A stretch of 64,000 nt of DNA from Inia geoffrensis (GCA_036417435.1 CM070901.1:10700001-10764000); one strand, 5' to 3'; counted from the stretch's first letter, positions 33,848-46,712 are shown. Translations and numbers: made by a program. The notes: generated by a model not told the origin, from the sequence alone.

Positions 33848-34690
33848 TACCTGGCATTAGCCAAACTGCTGAGTCTGTTCAAGACTTTTCAAAGCAAAAG
33901 CAAATTGAGGGGTTTCCCAAAACCACACTGAGATTTCATAATTTGCTATAAAGATTCACAGTACTTACTGCAACCTTATTTTTATGGATACATTCATTAC
34001 AGAGAAAAGGTACAAATTAGAACCAGCCAAAAGAAGAAATGCAAAGGGAAGAGACTAGGAAAGGACCAAACATGGAGCTTCTGGTCATCCTCTTCCATCA
34101 AGTCATAGACAGCATTATCTACCACTAGACATACTGTGTGACTACATACACAGAGTACTGCCAACCAGGGAAGTTCATTCAATCTTTTTTTTTTTTTTTT
34201 AAAGTATTTATTTATTTATTTATTTGGCTGTGCCGGGTCTTCATTGCGGTATGTGGGATCTTTAGTTGTGACACGCAGGCTCCTTTGGTTGCGGCATGTG
34301 AGATCTAGTTCCCTGACCAGCGATCGAACTTGGACCCCCTGCACTGGAGCACGGAGGCTTAACCACTGAAGCACCAGGGAAGTCCCTCATTCAGTCTTTG
34401 AGGTCCAGAGTTTTTACTGAATTTTCACTACATAGTCATGGTTGATTGGTTGATTTGCCATTTTGTTGAACTCAGTTTCCAGCTTCCCAACTTAGTAGAG
34501 GTTGAAATGACATTACATAGTTGGGGAGCCTACCATGAGCCACCCCCTATCACTATCAGGTGTGATCCATAAATAATAGACACTCCTTTCAGTGGGGAAA
34601 TTCCAAGGGTTTAGAGGTTACCTCCCAGGACATGGGACCAAGCCTAGACCTTTTCTTTTTGGTTGAGACCAAATTCTTCACTTTACAACA
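33848..34690 (-). mobile_element. LTR-like ancient repeat, copy 3 (diverged)
   Basis: Related to copy 2. It shares the TTGCTATAAAGATTCACAGT...ACTTACTGCAACC arrangement, the ACACTCCTTTCAG stretch and AAATTCCAAGGGTTTAGAGG near its right end. A SINE at 34,188-34,387 interrupts it. More diverged than copies 1 and 2, possibly a sister family. Boundaries approximate. Confidence 0.5.
34188..34387 (-). mobile_element. tRNA-derived SINE, older subfamily, in LTR-like copy 3
   Basis: Poly(T) then (ATTT)n, the GGCTGTGCCGGGTCTTCATT module, a decayed B-box region and the head CACCAGGGAAGTCCCT in antisense. The duplications CATTCAATCTTT and CATTCAGTCTTT lie at 34,176-34,187 and 34,388-34,399 (one mismatch). 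Its right junction is the apparent source of the patch at 32,161-32,231. Confidence 0.93.
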
Positions 34691-35175
34691 AAAAGTCTTC
34701 ATAGACTTTTAAATTTGATTATTGACAAAAATGTAGAGTATAAAAAGATACATACATTCATTTAGTAATCTAGCTAAATAGTAATCAGTTTCAACTTGGA
34801 AATCCCAGTTTTGCAGGCGTATTTCCAAACAGTGGCACAGGGAAATCATGGAAAAGCAGAGGGCAGCTCTCTCTGGGTGGAGAATATAATCATGGTTTGA
34901 ATTGCTGAGTGCAAGTTTCTAGAGCAAATATAGCAGCAAAAAAGAAATCCCTCAAAATCTACATTTTTATTTCTCTCAGTTGCATACATGTTCAGTACTC
35001 CAAAAGACTTATTTCAGAATGCTTGTTTGTGAAGCTAGAGAGCCAGTAAGAGATTTCAGAGTCCTCCTCGTAACTGAGAGACAAAATTGGACTTTGAGCT
35101 CAACCAACATGAGGTGTACAAGATGAGAACTATGTGTCTTCAATGTAGGCACTAAAATGGACATGCCTGGGATAC
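34691..35175. other. Unassigned intergenic DNA
   Basis: No repeat or gene recognised. Confidence 0.45.
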
Positions 35176-35179
35176 AAAT

Positions 35180-35685
35180 ACTCTCTTAGTCTGGGCTCTC
35201 CAAGTAAACAGAACCAATAGGATATATAATAAATATAAAGAGATTTACTATAAGAAATTGGCTCATGTGGTTATGGAGGGTAAGAAGTCTCAACATCTGT
35301 AGCCAGAAATTTGCAGACCCAGAAGAGCTGATGGTTTAGTTCCAGCCTGAATCGAAGGCGTGAGAGTCAGGAAGACAAATGGTGTAAATTTCAGTCTGAG
35401 TCAGAAGGCAGGAGGATGCTGATAGCCCAGGTTGAAGACTTACGGAGAGGAACAGTTCTTACTCAACCTGTAATATTCAGGCCTTCAGTGGATTGGATGA
35501 GTCTCACTCACACAGGGGAGGACAATCCGCTTTACTCAATCTACTGATTCAGATGTTAATCTTATCCAGAAGGACCCTCAAGGACACACCCAGAAACGAT
35601 TTTTAACCAAATTCTGGATACGCCATGGCTCAGTCAAGTCGACACACAAATTAACCAACAGAAGAAGCATATCTTAGAAACAAGG
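35180..35685 (+). mobile_element. Ancient interspersed repeat, family not named
   Basis: Contains the TCTGGGCTCTCCAAGTAAAC, CAGAACCAATAGGATATATA and AGAAATTGGCTCATGTGGTT blocks, and ends with TCAAGTCGACACACAAATTA. These are blocks I recognise as recurring in mammalian genomes, but I cannot name the family. No coding capacity. Confidence 0.5.
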
Positions 35686-35689
35686 GCTG

Positions 35690-36287
35690 CATCCCATGAC
35701 TACGGGCACAACTAAAACAGACCTACATCAGCAAAGATTAACAAACACCACCAAGACAGTGTCAAGGTGATCTGCAAGCAATTTACCTACTTGCTTTAAA
35801 AAAAAAAGTAAGTTTTAGAGCAATGTGACATAATTAAAAAAAAAAAAAAAACTATAATGATCATCTACAAGAGCCAACATACAATAACAATATAATGCGA
35901 AAAGAAAGATAGATCTGAGCTTAGTATAAAAACACTTAACAATAAAAGCATACCCAGACATCATCAAAGTATTGGGGTTAGTAAAGTAGACAATATAATT
36001 ATGATTAGAGTTTAAAAAAGAGAAAGAAAATATAAGATAGAGGTAAAAAATGTAGAGTTTTAACACTAATTTGAATCTATAAAAATATAAAATCTGGGCT
36101 TCCCTGGTGGCGCAGTGTTTGAGAGTCTGCCTGCCCATGCAGGGGACACGGGCTCGTGCCCTGCTCCGGGAAGATCCCACGTGTCGTGGAGCGGCTGGGC
36201 CCGTGAGCCATGGCCGCTGAGCCTGCGTGTCTGGAGCCTGTGCTTCGCAACAGGAGAGGCCACAGCAGTGAGAGGCCCACGTACCGC

Positions 36288-36332
<45 letters not shown>

Positions 36333-36760
36333 ATCAGCACTGTATATCTGAAGGACAGTATTACCAATTAATTAGACGGACAATAGGCACAACACAAGAG
36401 AATACTGAATTTGAGACAATGAAGACAGAGGACAGAGTACAAGAGAAAAAGAATGGGGGGAAAAGAAAACACTGAAGGAGATAGGTAGTACCTGGTCAGA
36501 ATGTCTAATATGTGAGAAATTTTAGTCCCACGAGAGGATAGGTGCTCAGAAGGAATATTTCAAGTAATGGTGACTGAGCGTTTCCAAATTGAAGAGACTC
36601 AGCAAATGAGATAAATGCCTTCAATGTACAACAAAAAGAAACAGTGGAGGAACTGCCTAGCCAACCCATTAAATTGTAATAAATAATAACATATTGTTGT
36701 TTTGAACCATCAGGTATGGGGTGATTTATTACACAAGAAGCTTCCATTAAAAAAAAAAAT
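35690..36760 (+). mobile_element. Possible L1M 5'/ORF1-region fragment, carrying a SINE
   Basis: The stretch around 36,420-36,620 (lysine- and glutamate-rich coding bias, GGAATATTTCAAGTAATGG, TTTCCAAATTGAAGAGACTC) resembles old L1 ORF1-side sequence in plus orientation. Weak, no open frame. The SINE at 36,096-36,300 lies within. Confidence 0.35.
36096..36300 (+). mobile_element. CHR-type SINE followed by (TA)n
   Basis: Full body GGGCTTCCC to CGTACCGC and A-tail, running into a (TA)n tract at about 36,301-36,332 that probably grew from the tail. The duplication is ambiguous because the flank (AAAAATATAAA) is itself A/T. Confidence 0.93.
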
Positions 36761-38355
36761 TAAACAAACTGGTGTTGGCATCAGGTGTTACAGGAATCTG
36801 AAAGGGTGGTGAGGGGATGTTTAAGGAAAAAAGAAATTTCAATTAGAGGCTGAAAAAGCTAATTAGTATTGTGCAGTGTCAGAACCAAATTGCCTGGTAA
36901 CTTTGAAAGATAGAGCCCATCCCAATGAAGTTGTGAATCTGATTAAGATGATTTCCAGGTAGAATGCTGAAAACTGGCTTTTTCATTTACTTGCATATGG
37001 TAAAATATGGAACGAAAGATATGAACACAAAGAAAGAAACTGTTCAGTTAACACGCAGAATTTAGAGAATGTATTGAGAGGCAAGAGCATGATCTGCTGT
37101 AAAACCAAACTATCCTAATGCCCAGGCTCTCAAGCTAGCAAAAGATTCAAGTATTGTATAAAACAGCCTTAAGGTGAAGATCAAATTAAGGGTATGACTG
37201 TAAGACTTTTGTAAATATCTCAGAAAAAGTTAAGATGATGCTTGGAACCTTCTCAGCTAGACACAAGTGGTTCTAAGACTCATAAGGACGTTGTCCCACA
37301 GCAATCTGACACTCTACCCAAAGCAGCCACAGGTCTATGCTGAGAAGAATTATGAATGTGGCTTTAAGTGTCATGCAGTAAGCCACAGTCACATTTCTAA
37401 GAAAAACACAAACTTATTAAGAACGACGAATCAGATTTAACTAAAAGGGGCTCTATTTTCTATAGGCAGGAAGCAGTCTTCGTGAGATTTTCAAACGCAA
37501 ACATGGGCCATTTTTCATTGTATAGGGAAGATATTTCCAAGGGTAGAACCGAGAGCAGAGAAAATAGATTGTTATGAAACCATACTCAGACAGCAGAATT
37601 ATAACTAATCAAGGGATAGTCGCTACACCCAGAATCAGAGAACTGGTGGCATGTGACTGACTGGATTTCAGGGCAGCTACCATCCAGTGGACATTATGCA
37701 CTTTCTTTTCTTCTCATAGTGGAAATGACTGAGGTGAAGAAAGGGGAATATAAATTGTCTTTCTATTTCTTAAGACTAGGAGTCAAGATGAGCCATTAAG
37801 AGGGCCTTCTCGGTATTCAGGCCAAATGCAAACCACAAGATCCTAGCTTTGAGCCAGATACCATAATTATTAGAGTCTTTTGTGAGTCTTGGTAAGATTT
37901 AAATTAATTTTACATATAAATTAAAAATTGTGATCAGAGAGAATGCAGTGGTAAAAAACACAGCCACATTCTTTGCAGACCGCCCCCCGCTGACCCTCCA
38001 TCAAGGGGTAGAGTCTATTTTTCCTCTCCTTAAATGTGGTTAGGTCTTGTGACATGTTTTTCCCTAAATGAATGCACAGATATGGGATTGTGTGACTTGA
38101 TTCTAAATATTAAAACACTTTAAAGCTTTTGCCATCATTCTGTTGAAACCCTGAGATCATCATGCTGCGAAGAAACCCAAGATAACAGATCACTTGAAGA
38201 GAGAGCCCAGCCATTTCAAACATGCCAGCTATGGCCACAAATATGTGAGTGAGATAGAATAGATCAATCAACCCCAACCAAGCCACCAGCTGAATACAGC
38301 TGTTAGGGAATTTGACCGGCCCTGTATATGCTGAAGGGATAGAATTTTAAATATA
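36761..38355. other. Unassigned DNA
   Basis: About 1.6 kb with no gene. 36,960-37,800 has a non-random, moderately GC-balanced look that could be a decayed retroviral or other repeat, but I recognise nothing specific. Confidence 0.4.
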
Positions 38356-38357
38356 AA

Positions 38358-39225
38358 AACATTACCCAAAGAAAACTGTAGGTGCAGATATCTTCAATGT
38401 TGAATTCTATCAAGTATTTAAAGAAGATACATTTTCAATGCTACATAAATTCTTTTAAATATAGAGAAAGGACTTCCATATGCATTTCATGGGGCTAGCA
38501 TCTTCCAGATTCCAAAACCAAAGAAAGACATTACAAGTAAAATTTGTATCAGTATACCTCATTAACGTAGGCACAAAAATGATTTATACAATGTTGTCAC
38601 ACTGATTTCAGCAATAAATGAACTAGTAATACCTCATGACCAATACGTTTATGCAGAAAACCTAAGCTCATTTTCACATTTTAAAGTCAATCAAAATAAT
38701 TCAACGTGTAATACAATAAAGTAACCATTGACCACATTAATAGACGCAGAAAAGGCATTTAAAAATTCAACACGCTTTCATATTAAAAAAAAAAAAAGCT
38801 ACTTTCAAAAAAAAGGAATAGAATGGAATTTCTTCAACCTGAAAATAGTTTATCTGTGAAAGTCCTACAACCAAAGTCATTTTTCATGATGAAAAAGTGA
38901 AATGTTCTCCCTTCGTGCAGGAAAAAGGCAAAAATGTCTCCTCTCACCATTTCTATTCAACATTTTTCAGGAAGATCCAGACAATACAGTAAATTAATAA
39001 AAAGAAAAAAAAATGGCATACATGTTTGAGAGGAAGAAGTAAAACTTTCTTTATTCACAGATGACACATACACATCTGTAGAAATCCTGAGGTCTATGAA
39101 ACATCTAAAACTAACAGTTGTAGCAAGGTTATTTAATTTATGGTCTGTTTTTAAAAATTAGTTGTATTTCTGTATTCTGGCATCAAAAATTGGGAAATGA
39201 AATTAAACACACCAGAAAAAAAGAA
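38358..39225 (+). mobile_element. L1M ORF2 fragment, reverse-transcriptase region, sense
   Basis: Plus-strand L1-like coding order: a TTCTATCAAGTATTTAAAGA segment, CCAGATTCCAAAACCAAAGA, ACGCAGAAAAGGCATTTAAA and TCTCACCATTTCTATTCAAC, then a catalytic block reading FTDD near 39,053-39,065 (TTCACAGATGAC) in place of FADD. Poly(A) and frameshifts break it. Opposite in orientation to most other L1s in the window, and old by divergence. Confidence 0.75.
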
Positions 39226-41253
39226 ATATCAATGATTTAGTGTAGGTATGATAAGGGGCTTCATCCACATGGCAAAAATAGCTACTTCCTCCTTAGATTC
39301 TAAATATAAGACCTATACTATTTTCTCTGAAAAGGAAGACTATGCACTCAAGTATCAGCTATTTGATGAAATAACTTATTTGCAAACTACCACATTAGTT
39401 TTCAAGTGGCATAAAAAAAATAATTGCACATAATCTCTGCCTTGGGGAACTTGCATCAGGTGAGCCAAGACACATGACCTACGACATGTAGGAAATGGCA
39501 TCATTGTGCCATTAATTACCTGAAGCAGCTCAGTGTGAGTTTATTGGTGGCCCTTCTGCCAATGAGACTAAATCTAGGGGTCATGATGGTGTGAGATCAG
39601 AAAATCAGAGCAAGTGGTAGGGAGGGTAAGGAGATGTGCTGGAGCAACAGTTGAGATACATGGTGTCAAACAGGTATAAGCTAGTGTCCACTAAGCTAGG
39701 AAAAGCTACTACTTGGTTTTCTGAACAAGTCTGAATAAATGACCACCTATAATCTTACATGATTTTGTTTTCTCAGCAAAATACTCTTTCTCCCCAAGGC
39801 TTTGTTCTGCTTTGTAAAGTTAAATTATCCTCCCTTGGCTTAGTCTTAGAGTTTTGAGCTAGACAACCCTGCTGCTTGGAGTAACTAATGATCCTTGTGG
39901 CCTGCACCTGTTTCTGTGCTATAAATTTAATGTATATCTTGCAATTTCCATAAAATAAAAATATTATAAACAGAGAAAGAAAACTGGGTAGACAAAATGT
40001 ATCCAGTTGAGGACACTTTATCAAAATTAAGCATCTCCTCTAACTTATCTATAATACATGTAACTAACTTTAAAATAAGTTGTGAGGTTTCTTATACTGT
40101 CCAGCTATCTTTACATCTGATTTTTCCTCTTAAAGAGCAAGATTGATATGCGTCTCACAGAAGAAGTTGTGTCCCATGATTATCCCTCTTCTTTCTTGCA
40201 CTCCCACAGTAATGGGAATTGTATTTAGAAGTCAATTTAAAACACACACACAAACACACACAAACTGTTATCCTGAAAGTTAAAAAGTCCATTTTCAAAT
40301 TTCATTAATTAGACAAAAGAGAAACAGAAAGGAAAAAAAAAGCCAGGGACTGCTTATTTCACGTCTAAAATAATCTAACAAGAGAAAAAAATTATTCAGT
40401 TATTTTTTGTCTTTAACAAATAATGGCATGTAAATAATATCCATTTATTTAAAATTTTACTGAAGTTCATATTTAATTATATGAAAATTGGTTAATTTTA
40501 ATAAACTTAACTCACAGTAATAAATTTAATAAACAATTTTAATAAACACAAATCACAATAATGCATTGTTAACATTGAAATCAAGAAAGTATTGTGATGT
40601 GAGAAATGAAAAAAATGAGTTAAAAAGTGTGAGCCCTAGGGAAACACACATGATATATGCCTTGGGGTTTTATTGTCTGCAGAACTAATGAATCAAGGCA
40701 ACATGTAAAGCAGGTACCTGCATCTCTGCAACTGAATATAAAAGCCGCAAACTTATGACATGCTGTTGATGGAATACTCAACTGCTGCGGATCATAACCT
40801 GAAAGAGAACCATGCATACCTTGCTATAACCAATAATTTTTATTCCAGATTCTGGATGAAGTGCCCACATTTATAATACCAAGGAGGTAAAGATTAGAAC
40901 CAGTGATTTCCATAAGATAATAATAGAACCAACTGCCAGATAAGAAGTATTTCACAAACCAAGCACGATTAAGGAATCCATACAATATAAATTACACATA
41001 CAAGAATACAGAAAAAAAAATTAGCATTTGTTGAAGTACAATTCAGGAAAAGAATTGAAACATACTCAGTGAAAGAGAAAATACACTAATGAACATATGG
41101 AAAAAATAGAGCAAATTTGGACTTTAAAATAATAAGAGGTGTATATGAAAAAATACTGGAAATAAAATTTTAGTTTAAATAATATATAATATTTATAATA
41201 ATAATAATAATAGAAAATTTTAGCATGGAGGTTAAATATTATGGTAGAGATTT
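39226..41253. other. Unassigned AT-rich DNA
   Basis: About 2 kb with no gene. A short (CA)-rich run (40,241-40,263) and (AATA)n near 41,195-41,212 are the only patterns. Short frames such as 39,248-39,433 have no support. Confidence 0.5.
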
Positions 41254-41466
41254 CTTTTTTGTTTGTTTGTTTTTGCGGTACGTGGGCCTCTCACTGTTGT
41301 TGCCTCTCCCGTTGCGGAGCACAGGCTCCGGACGCGCAGGCTCAGCGGCCATGGATCACGGGCCCAGCTGCTTCGCGGCATGTGGTATCTTCCCGAACCG
41401 GGGCACGAACCCATGTCCCCTGCATGGGCAGGCGGACTCTCAACCACTGTGCCACCAGGGAAGCCC
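41254..41466 (-). mobile_element. CHR-type SINE
   Basis: Reverse orientation: T/TTTG-rich end, body from TGCGGTACGTGGGCC, head CACCAGGGAAGCCC. No clear target-site duplication. It pairs head to head with the plus-strand copy 390 bp to the right. Confidence 0.94.
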
Positions 41467-41499
41467 ATGAATTGTATGCTTTAAAGAAGTTAAATTTAA

Positions 41500-42110
41500 A
41501 TATGTAAATTATAACTAGATAAACTTAAAAATATGGTATATGGTATATACAGTTGGAGACAGAATTAGTGAATGGAAGGTTAGGTCTGAGGACATCAGGA
41601 TGAACTGTAATGAGATAAAATAAAATTATGAAAGAGAAGTTAATATATATGAAGCACAATTTTTAATAACCAAATATACACACAAGTATTGTCATAGCCA
41701 ATGAATATAATAAATAACTGAGATCAAGTAATTAAAATTTTAAGTGGTGAGAAATTTCCAGAATTGAAGAATTACCTGAGATTTTAGTTCCAACCTATAA
41801 TATATATCAAATTCACATCCATATATAGCCTAGTAATATTAAAAGTAAATTCTTGGGCTTCCCTGGTGGCGCAGTGGTTGAGAGTCCGCCTGCCAATGCA
41901 GGGGACACGGGTTCGTGCCCCGGTCCGGGAAGATCCCACATGCCGCGGAGCGGCTGGGCCCGCGAGCCATGGCCGCTGAGCCTGCGCGTCCGGAGTCTGT
42001 GCTCCGCAACGGGAGGGGCCACAACAGTGAGAGGCCCGCGTACCGCAAAAAAAAAAAAAAAAGTAAATTCTTAAAAATAACAGATAAAAATGACAAATAT
42101 AAAACAACAC
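41500..42110 (+). mobile_element. Possible L1M ORF1-region fragment around a SINE
   Basis: GAGAAATTTCCAGAATTGAAG (41,749 onwards) and adjacent A-rich sequence resemble old L1 ORF1-side sequence. Weak, no frame. Confidence 0.3.
41855..42058 (+). mobile_element. CHR-type SINE, well preserved
   Basis: Complete body with A-box-like TGGCGCAGTGG and B-box-like GGTTCGTGCCC (41,910-41,920), high CpG retention and a clean A-tail. The perfect 14-bp duplication AAAAGTAAATTCTT lies at 41,841-41,854 and 42,059-42,072. Among the least decayed copies here, so probably relatively young. Confidence 0.97.
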
Positions 42111-43590
42111 AATCAAGTGATCGGAACACTTTTCACTCTCCCTCACTGCTAAATATACCAGAAACAATAGAACAATGTAACTCTATCCATGTTAAGAATA
42201 AATACCTTATTACATGGACTTCCTTCCATGGAAAATAATAGTTCAGGATGTTTTTATGTCTAATCTCTTCACCTGTCAGCATTTATTACAATGATCTGGC
42301 TTTTCATATCAAAATTATGTTGTGAATTATTTTTCTTTTGCCAAGTGATAAATTAGTGTCTTAAAACAGTAAATACTTGTAAATTCTCAGTTTCTCAGCG
42401 GATCAGAAATTTAGGTAATGCTTAGCTTAGTCTTTAGGCTCAATATCTGCCACAGGATACAATCAAGATGTTGACTGTGAATGTACATATTTCAAGATTC
42501 AACTAAGGGAAAATTTTCTTCCAGAATCAAACATGGTTGTTGGAAGAATTCAGTTCTTCACTCTTTCAGCAGCGAAACATGAAAGATGGATTCTGTCAGA
42601 GCAAGTGACAGCAAAAGAGGGAGGGCATGAAAGAAGTTAGTATTTTATTACCATTTTTCTTATAATTCCTTACGAGTGAATCAATACTCACATGCAAGGG
42701 AGCGGATTACACAAGGTCATAAATAGGAGTCGGTGATTATTGAGAGCCGTTTTAGAGGCTGCCTACCACCTGATCATTAGCTGTTTACCTATCTGTCGTC
42801 TCTTTATCTTCAGTCATGGGAATATAAAATAGCTGAGGTCATTCAGTTTCTATTCTGATTTGACTGTGTAATTCCAAATTATCAAGTGGGAATATTGGAT
42901 GATATTCCTGGGAGTTGTGAGAACCTGACCACGCTCGTGCTCTGAACACTCTCTTGTATGTCTTGTATTCTAGTTGGTGTTAGATGAAGCTATTTGTGTC
43001 TCCTTAGTTTCATTGTGATCTGAACCTGAATCGCTGTCAAGCAGAGCATTTCTATCAAATCAGCTTCCATTTATTTTATTTTATTTTTCCCACTACTTTT
43101 GGAATTCATTATTTTTTCCTCAATATGTCATTTCCATAAAAAATAATTTTTCAAATCTTCCTAGATTAAATTGGAAGTTTAAAAATCCTCTTCTTTTTCT
43201 TGGAGAATGTTATTTTTTCATAGTAAGGAATGCAAAGAAATCAGAGCTGCTTTTCTAAAATAAAATTTCTTCTCCTTTCGAGCCTGCCTTAAAAGAAAAT
43301 TTTAAAAAGAGAAAAGAAAACTAACAAAACTAACTCTAACCTTATATATGTCTTTGCGGTGTGTGCCCACACGCCATTTCATTGCCAATTTCACATATCT
43401 TCCTAAATGTGCACACTTTAAAAATATGTTGTTAGTTATATGTTTATTGAGAGGACCCTCCTGATCAGACACATATCTACTCTTCTGTTGGTGTTTTCTC
43501 TGTGCTGCTTGCACACTTGCACGCTACATCAGAACCACACTAGACTTTCAGGAGCCTTTTAATGAAATCTGAAAGATAATCGTCTCACCC
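42073..43590. other. Unassigned DNA
   Basis: About 1.5 kb without recognisable gene or repeat. Confidence 0.45.
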
Positions 43591-43599
43591 ACCGCAACC

Positions 43600-44265
43600 C
43601 CCATCTGGAGCTTTATTTATGCTGCCCTTTCTGTTGGAAATGCCTTTCCTCCTCCTCCTGTCACTAACCTAAGATCCACAGACCTTGAGAAACTAACTGC
43701 TACTAATCATTCATGTCTTAAATTAAACGTTTACTTGCTGAGAAAAATCCTTCTCTGGCATCCTTAGAGCAGTAAATTTCCTTGAATAATAAAATCTAAT
43801 AACATCTTATATATATATTTTTTATTGAAGTATAACTGATTTACAATATTGTGTTAGTTTCATGTGTACAGCAAAGTGATTCATTACATATATATTTTTT
43901 GATTGTTTTCCATTATAGGTTATTAAAAGATACTGAATATAGTTCTCTGTGTTATACAGTAAATCCTTGTTGCTTGTCTATTTTATATATAGTAGTTTCT
44001 GTTAATCCCATACTCCTAATTCATCCCTCCCCCCCAACCAACATCTTAACATTTTTGCTAGTCCATCTTACAGTCTCTGATTAAATATTTTTCTGTAATT
44101 TTGTTATCTGCTTACTAACCTGTGCATTCCATGAGGACAGAAGATGTGCTGCTGCTTGTTTTTTCTAAACCATGGCAAACAGAGTGTTAGGTCAGTATCT
44201 ACAAAGAGTAGATTCTCCACAAGATTGGTGGAGTGTGTAAATTAATAAATGAATGGATAAGATAT
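43600..44265 (+). mobile_element. L2 LINE 3' end, split by an L1 fragment
   Basis: L2-type 3' sequence in plus orientation: CCTTTCTGTTGGAAATGCCT, AAAATCCTTCTCTGGCATCC, then beyond the L1 the TGCATTCCATGAGGACAGAA block and a TTAATAAATGAATGGAT end. Heavily diverged, non-coding. Confidence 0.7.
43810..44039 (-). mobile_element. Short L1 3' end inserted in L2
   Basis: Antisense L1 3' terminus (TTTTTTATTGAAGTATAACT and following 3'UTR), severely 5'-truncated to about 230 bp. The duplication AACATCTTA lies at 43,801-43,809 and 44,040-44,048. It belongs to the older L1 type seen at 3,241 and 54,560. Confidence 0.88.
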
Positions 44266-44670
44266 AACTAAAATTTAATAGAAATACATATAAACCTACA
44301 CTTCTCTTGTTGCCATTCTGCAGAGGGACCTCCACCCAAAATTTAATTTGGAGTTTGAGGCTGATGGAGCCACACACACAGTACCGTATGAAAAGATTTA
44401 TTAGTTACCTAATGAAGTTTTCCGAGGAGAGCTGGGAGACTTACCAAGTTGCCCTGAAAATGACTTGAGAAGGAAAGGAAATTGGCTTGTGGTTAGCGGA
44501 CTGGGGGGAGGGGTTTTGTGTCTGAGCAGGGGCTTGTGTTTTTGGAACCTATGCTTGAGCCAAAATGGGGAGCATCCCACTTTCTCGTAAGCCGACCCAG
44601 ATAATGAGCAAAGGGGAGGAAGGAGGGATGAAGCATGAAAGCTGTCAGCTGTCAAATACCCAAAAAGTGG
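44266..44670. other. Unassigned DNA
   Basis: Nothing recognised. Confidence 0.45.
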
Positions 44671-44674
44671 GTTC

Positions 44675-44880
44675 CATGTATTGTGTATTCACTAGTTTAT
44701 TAGTCACTGTGTTGTGTTCTTTTTATTCATTTAATCCTCCTAACAAATTTAAAGTGGCAATAATATTACTCTATTGCACAGATGAGTAAACAAGACAGGA
44801 AAATCATTTTAGAGTATCACAATCTCAGCAGAGCTAGGAGTAAAAGACAGGTATGTCTAATTCAAAAGCCTATTATCTGA
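44675..44880 (+). mobile_element. MIR SINE, degenerate
   Basis: MIR-like order: TTCATTTAATCCTCCTAACA, then TATTGCACAGATGAGTAAAC and GCAGAGCTAGGAGTAAAAGA. Strongly diverged. Confidence 0.8.
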
Positions 44881-45305
44881 AACATAATTTATTCTTCCTT
44901 CCCCTGACCTGAATATTTTACCCTCTTCCTTATTCTTCTAAGAGCTACATAAATATGAATATAGAGAAGAAAAGGTTATTAGGGTTAGATCTTTTCATGC
45001 ATAAACCACATTGAGATTAAAAACAATCACATTAAGATAATTGTACTTTTAAAGTAGCTCCTGAGTAATGTCTATAGACTCTGCCAATCAAAACAAATCT
45101 GTAAAATGATTTAAAGCTAATATACACATGGTCCTGTAACATCCTTAGTGGGATTTAGTGTTTGTAAAATACTTTTGGTCTCTCACAAGTTACTTTTTCT
45201 TTTTATTATTCTAATACTGTGTCTACATGTCAATTAGTATGTGACATACAGAAAAAGTAATAATAATACCTACCTCTACTACCCATCATTTCTACTTTTT
45301 TCACA
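44881..45305. other. Unassigned DNA
   Basis: Nothing recognised. Confidence 0.45.
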
Positions 45306-45309
45306 TAGG

Positions 45310-45480
45310 TTGTAGAGTCAGAGATAATTGAGTTTAAATGCTGGCTCTGCCATTTACAAATTGTGTTATGCAACCAATCTGAATAATGTTTCCTACCTAG
45401 TAGATGTGTTTTGAGGATAGAGAAAAAATAAATAAAATACCTAGCATAACAACTGTCAAAACCATATGGTCAATAATAAT
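45310..45480 (-). mobile_element. MIR SINE, degenerate, antisense
   Basis: Antisense MIR: TAGAGTCAGAGATAATTGAG, AATGCTGGCTCTGCCATTTA, and a TACCTAGCATAACAACTGTC block followed by GGTCAATAATAATTAG. Confidence 0.8.
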
Positions 45481-46490
45481 TAGTTCTCTTTCCTATCTCT
45501 CCTTTTAAGTTTCTCTTTCATTGTCTCTGTGGAGTTTTTAATTTACTTTAGATTTCAGAGCTTTTTTGACAGATTAAAAACAGTATATACAAAATTGTTC
45601 TGGCCGTATATCTTTAGACAAAATCATATTATGTTGGTACATTTGAATCAGTAAATAATATCAGACTGATATCCTGTTAGTATTTCATTCTTCATCTAAC
45701 AGTTTAAAATGCATCTTTATTGTATGGAAGATGAATTATTTTAATTATACCTCTAACGACTTATCTTTTAGTTTCTGTTTGAACAACCCCTATAAGTGTA
45801 TGAATTTACATGCTATCCTTTGTAGTATTTATGGTGGGAAAGTTCTGCATGGCATCTGACATAAAATGGATTTTGCCTAACATTCCATAACAGACTCTTC
45901 CTAAGTTTATCATTAAGTCAAAGGAAAAGAGTAAATATAAAGTAAGCATTTTGGAAATTTATTGATGGCAACCACTGTCTGCAGGATTTGGGGAGGAATT
46001 TCAATTAATGACAGTGAAGTGAGATACGACACAGAAACATAATGTTGGGCAATGACAAATTTACCTTCAGAGGCTGTAAAATAGTATAGACTTCTCTGAA
46101 TTGTTATTTCTTACTAAAAGAAGCATGATATGTGCCACAAAGAAAACCAAGCAGGCTCATTTTAAACACAGACCTTGCTTTTGGAGACAATCAAATTTAT
46201 CCCCATTACATCTACGTTCTTCTTCTTTTTTTTTTTTAATCATTACTCTTCTGTGTTTGTATATTTCTGTTTCCCACTGGTCTAATTGACATTAATCTTT
46301 CAACATCATCAATTCTCAACTATCTCGAAGTGATCTGAAAATGCAAATATGTTTACTATTTCACTTGAATAAATGCCTACAATAATTTCCTACTTCTTGG
46401 GTAAGAAGTAAAATCTCTTTAGTGGTATATTGTTATCAAATGTATATGCATTTATTAATAACAGGTTATTATATTCTATACATTTTTAAT
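45481..46490. other. Unassigned DNA
   Basis: AT-rich, no gene; a T-run at 46,227-46,239. Confidence 0.45.
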
Positions 46491-46491
46491 A

Positions 46492-46712
46492 AAAGCAGTG
46501 ACTTTATCAAATTCTTCCTATATGACAGAAACATTGCTAAACACTTTAATATTTTAATTGCATTATCTCATTGAGCTTCATAATAACCGATGAAGTACAT
46601 GCTGTTATTACAATTGCCATTATAAAGGTGATGGAATTAAAGCTTATAGAAGTTAAACAAATTGCCCAAAGATATATAACTTTTAAGCAATAAAGCTGGT
46701 ATTCAAACCAAG
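46492..46712 (+). mobile_element. MIR SINE, degenerate
   Basis: MIR order visible: ATTGCTAAACACTTTAATAT, ATTATCTCATTGAGCTTCAT, AATTGCCCAAAGATATATAA and a GGTATTCAAACCAAGATGG end. Confidence 0.82.

Noticed and set aside
36960..37800. Possible processed pseudogene or retroviral interior
   Set aside because: Composition looks non-random, but I could not match any motif, poly(A) tail or duplication, so no feature was called.
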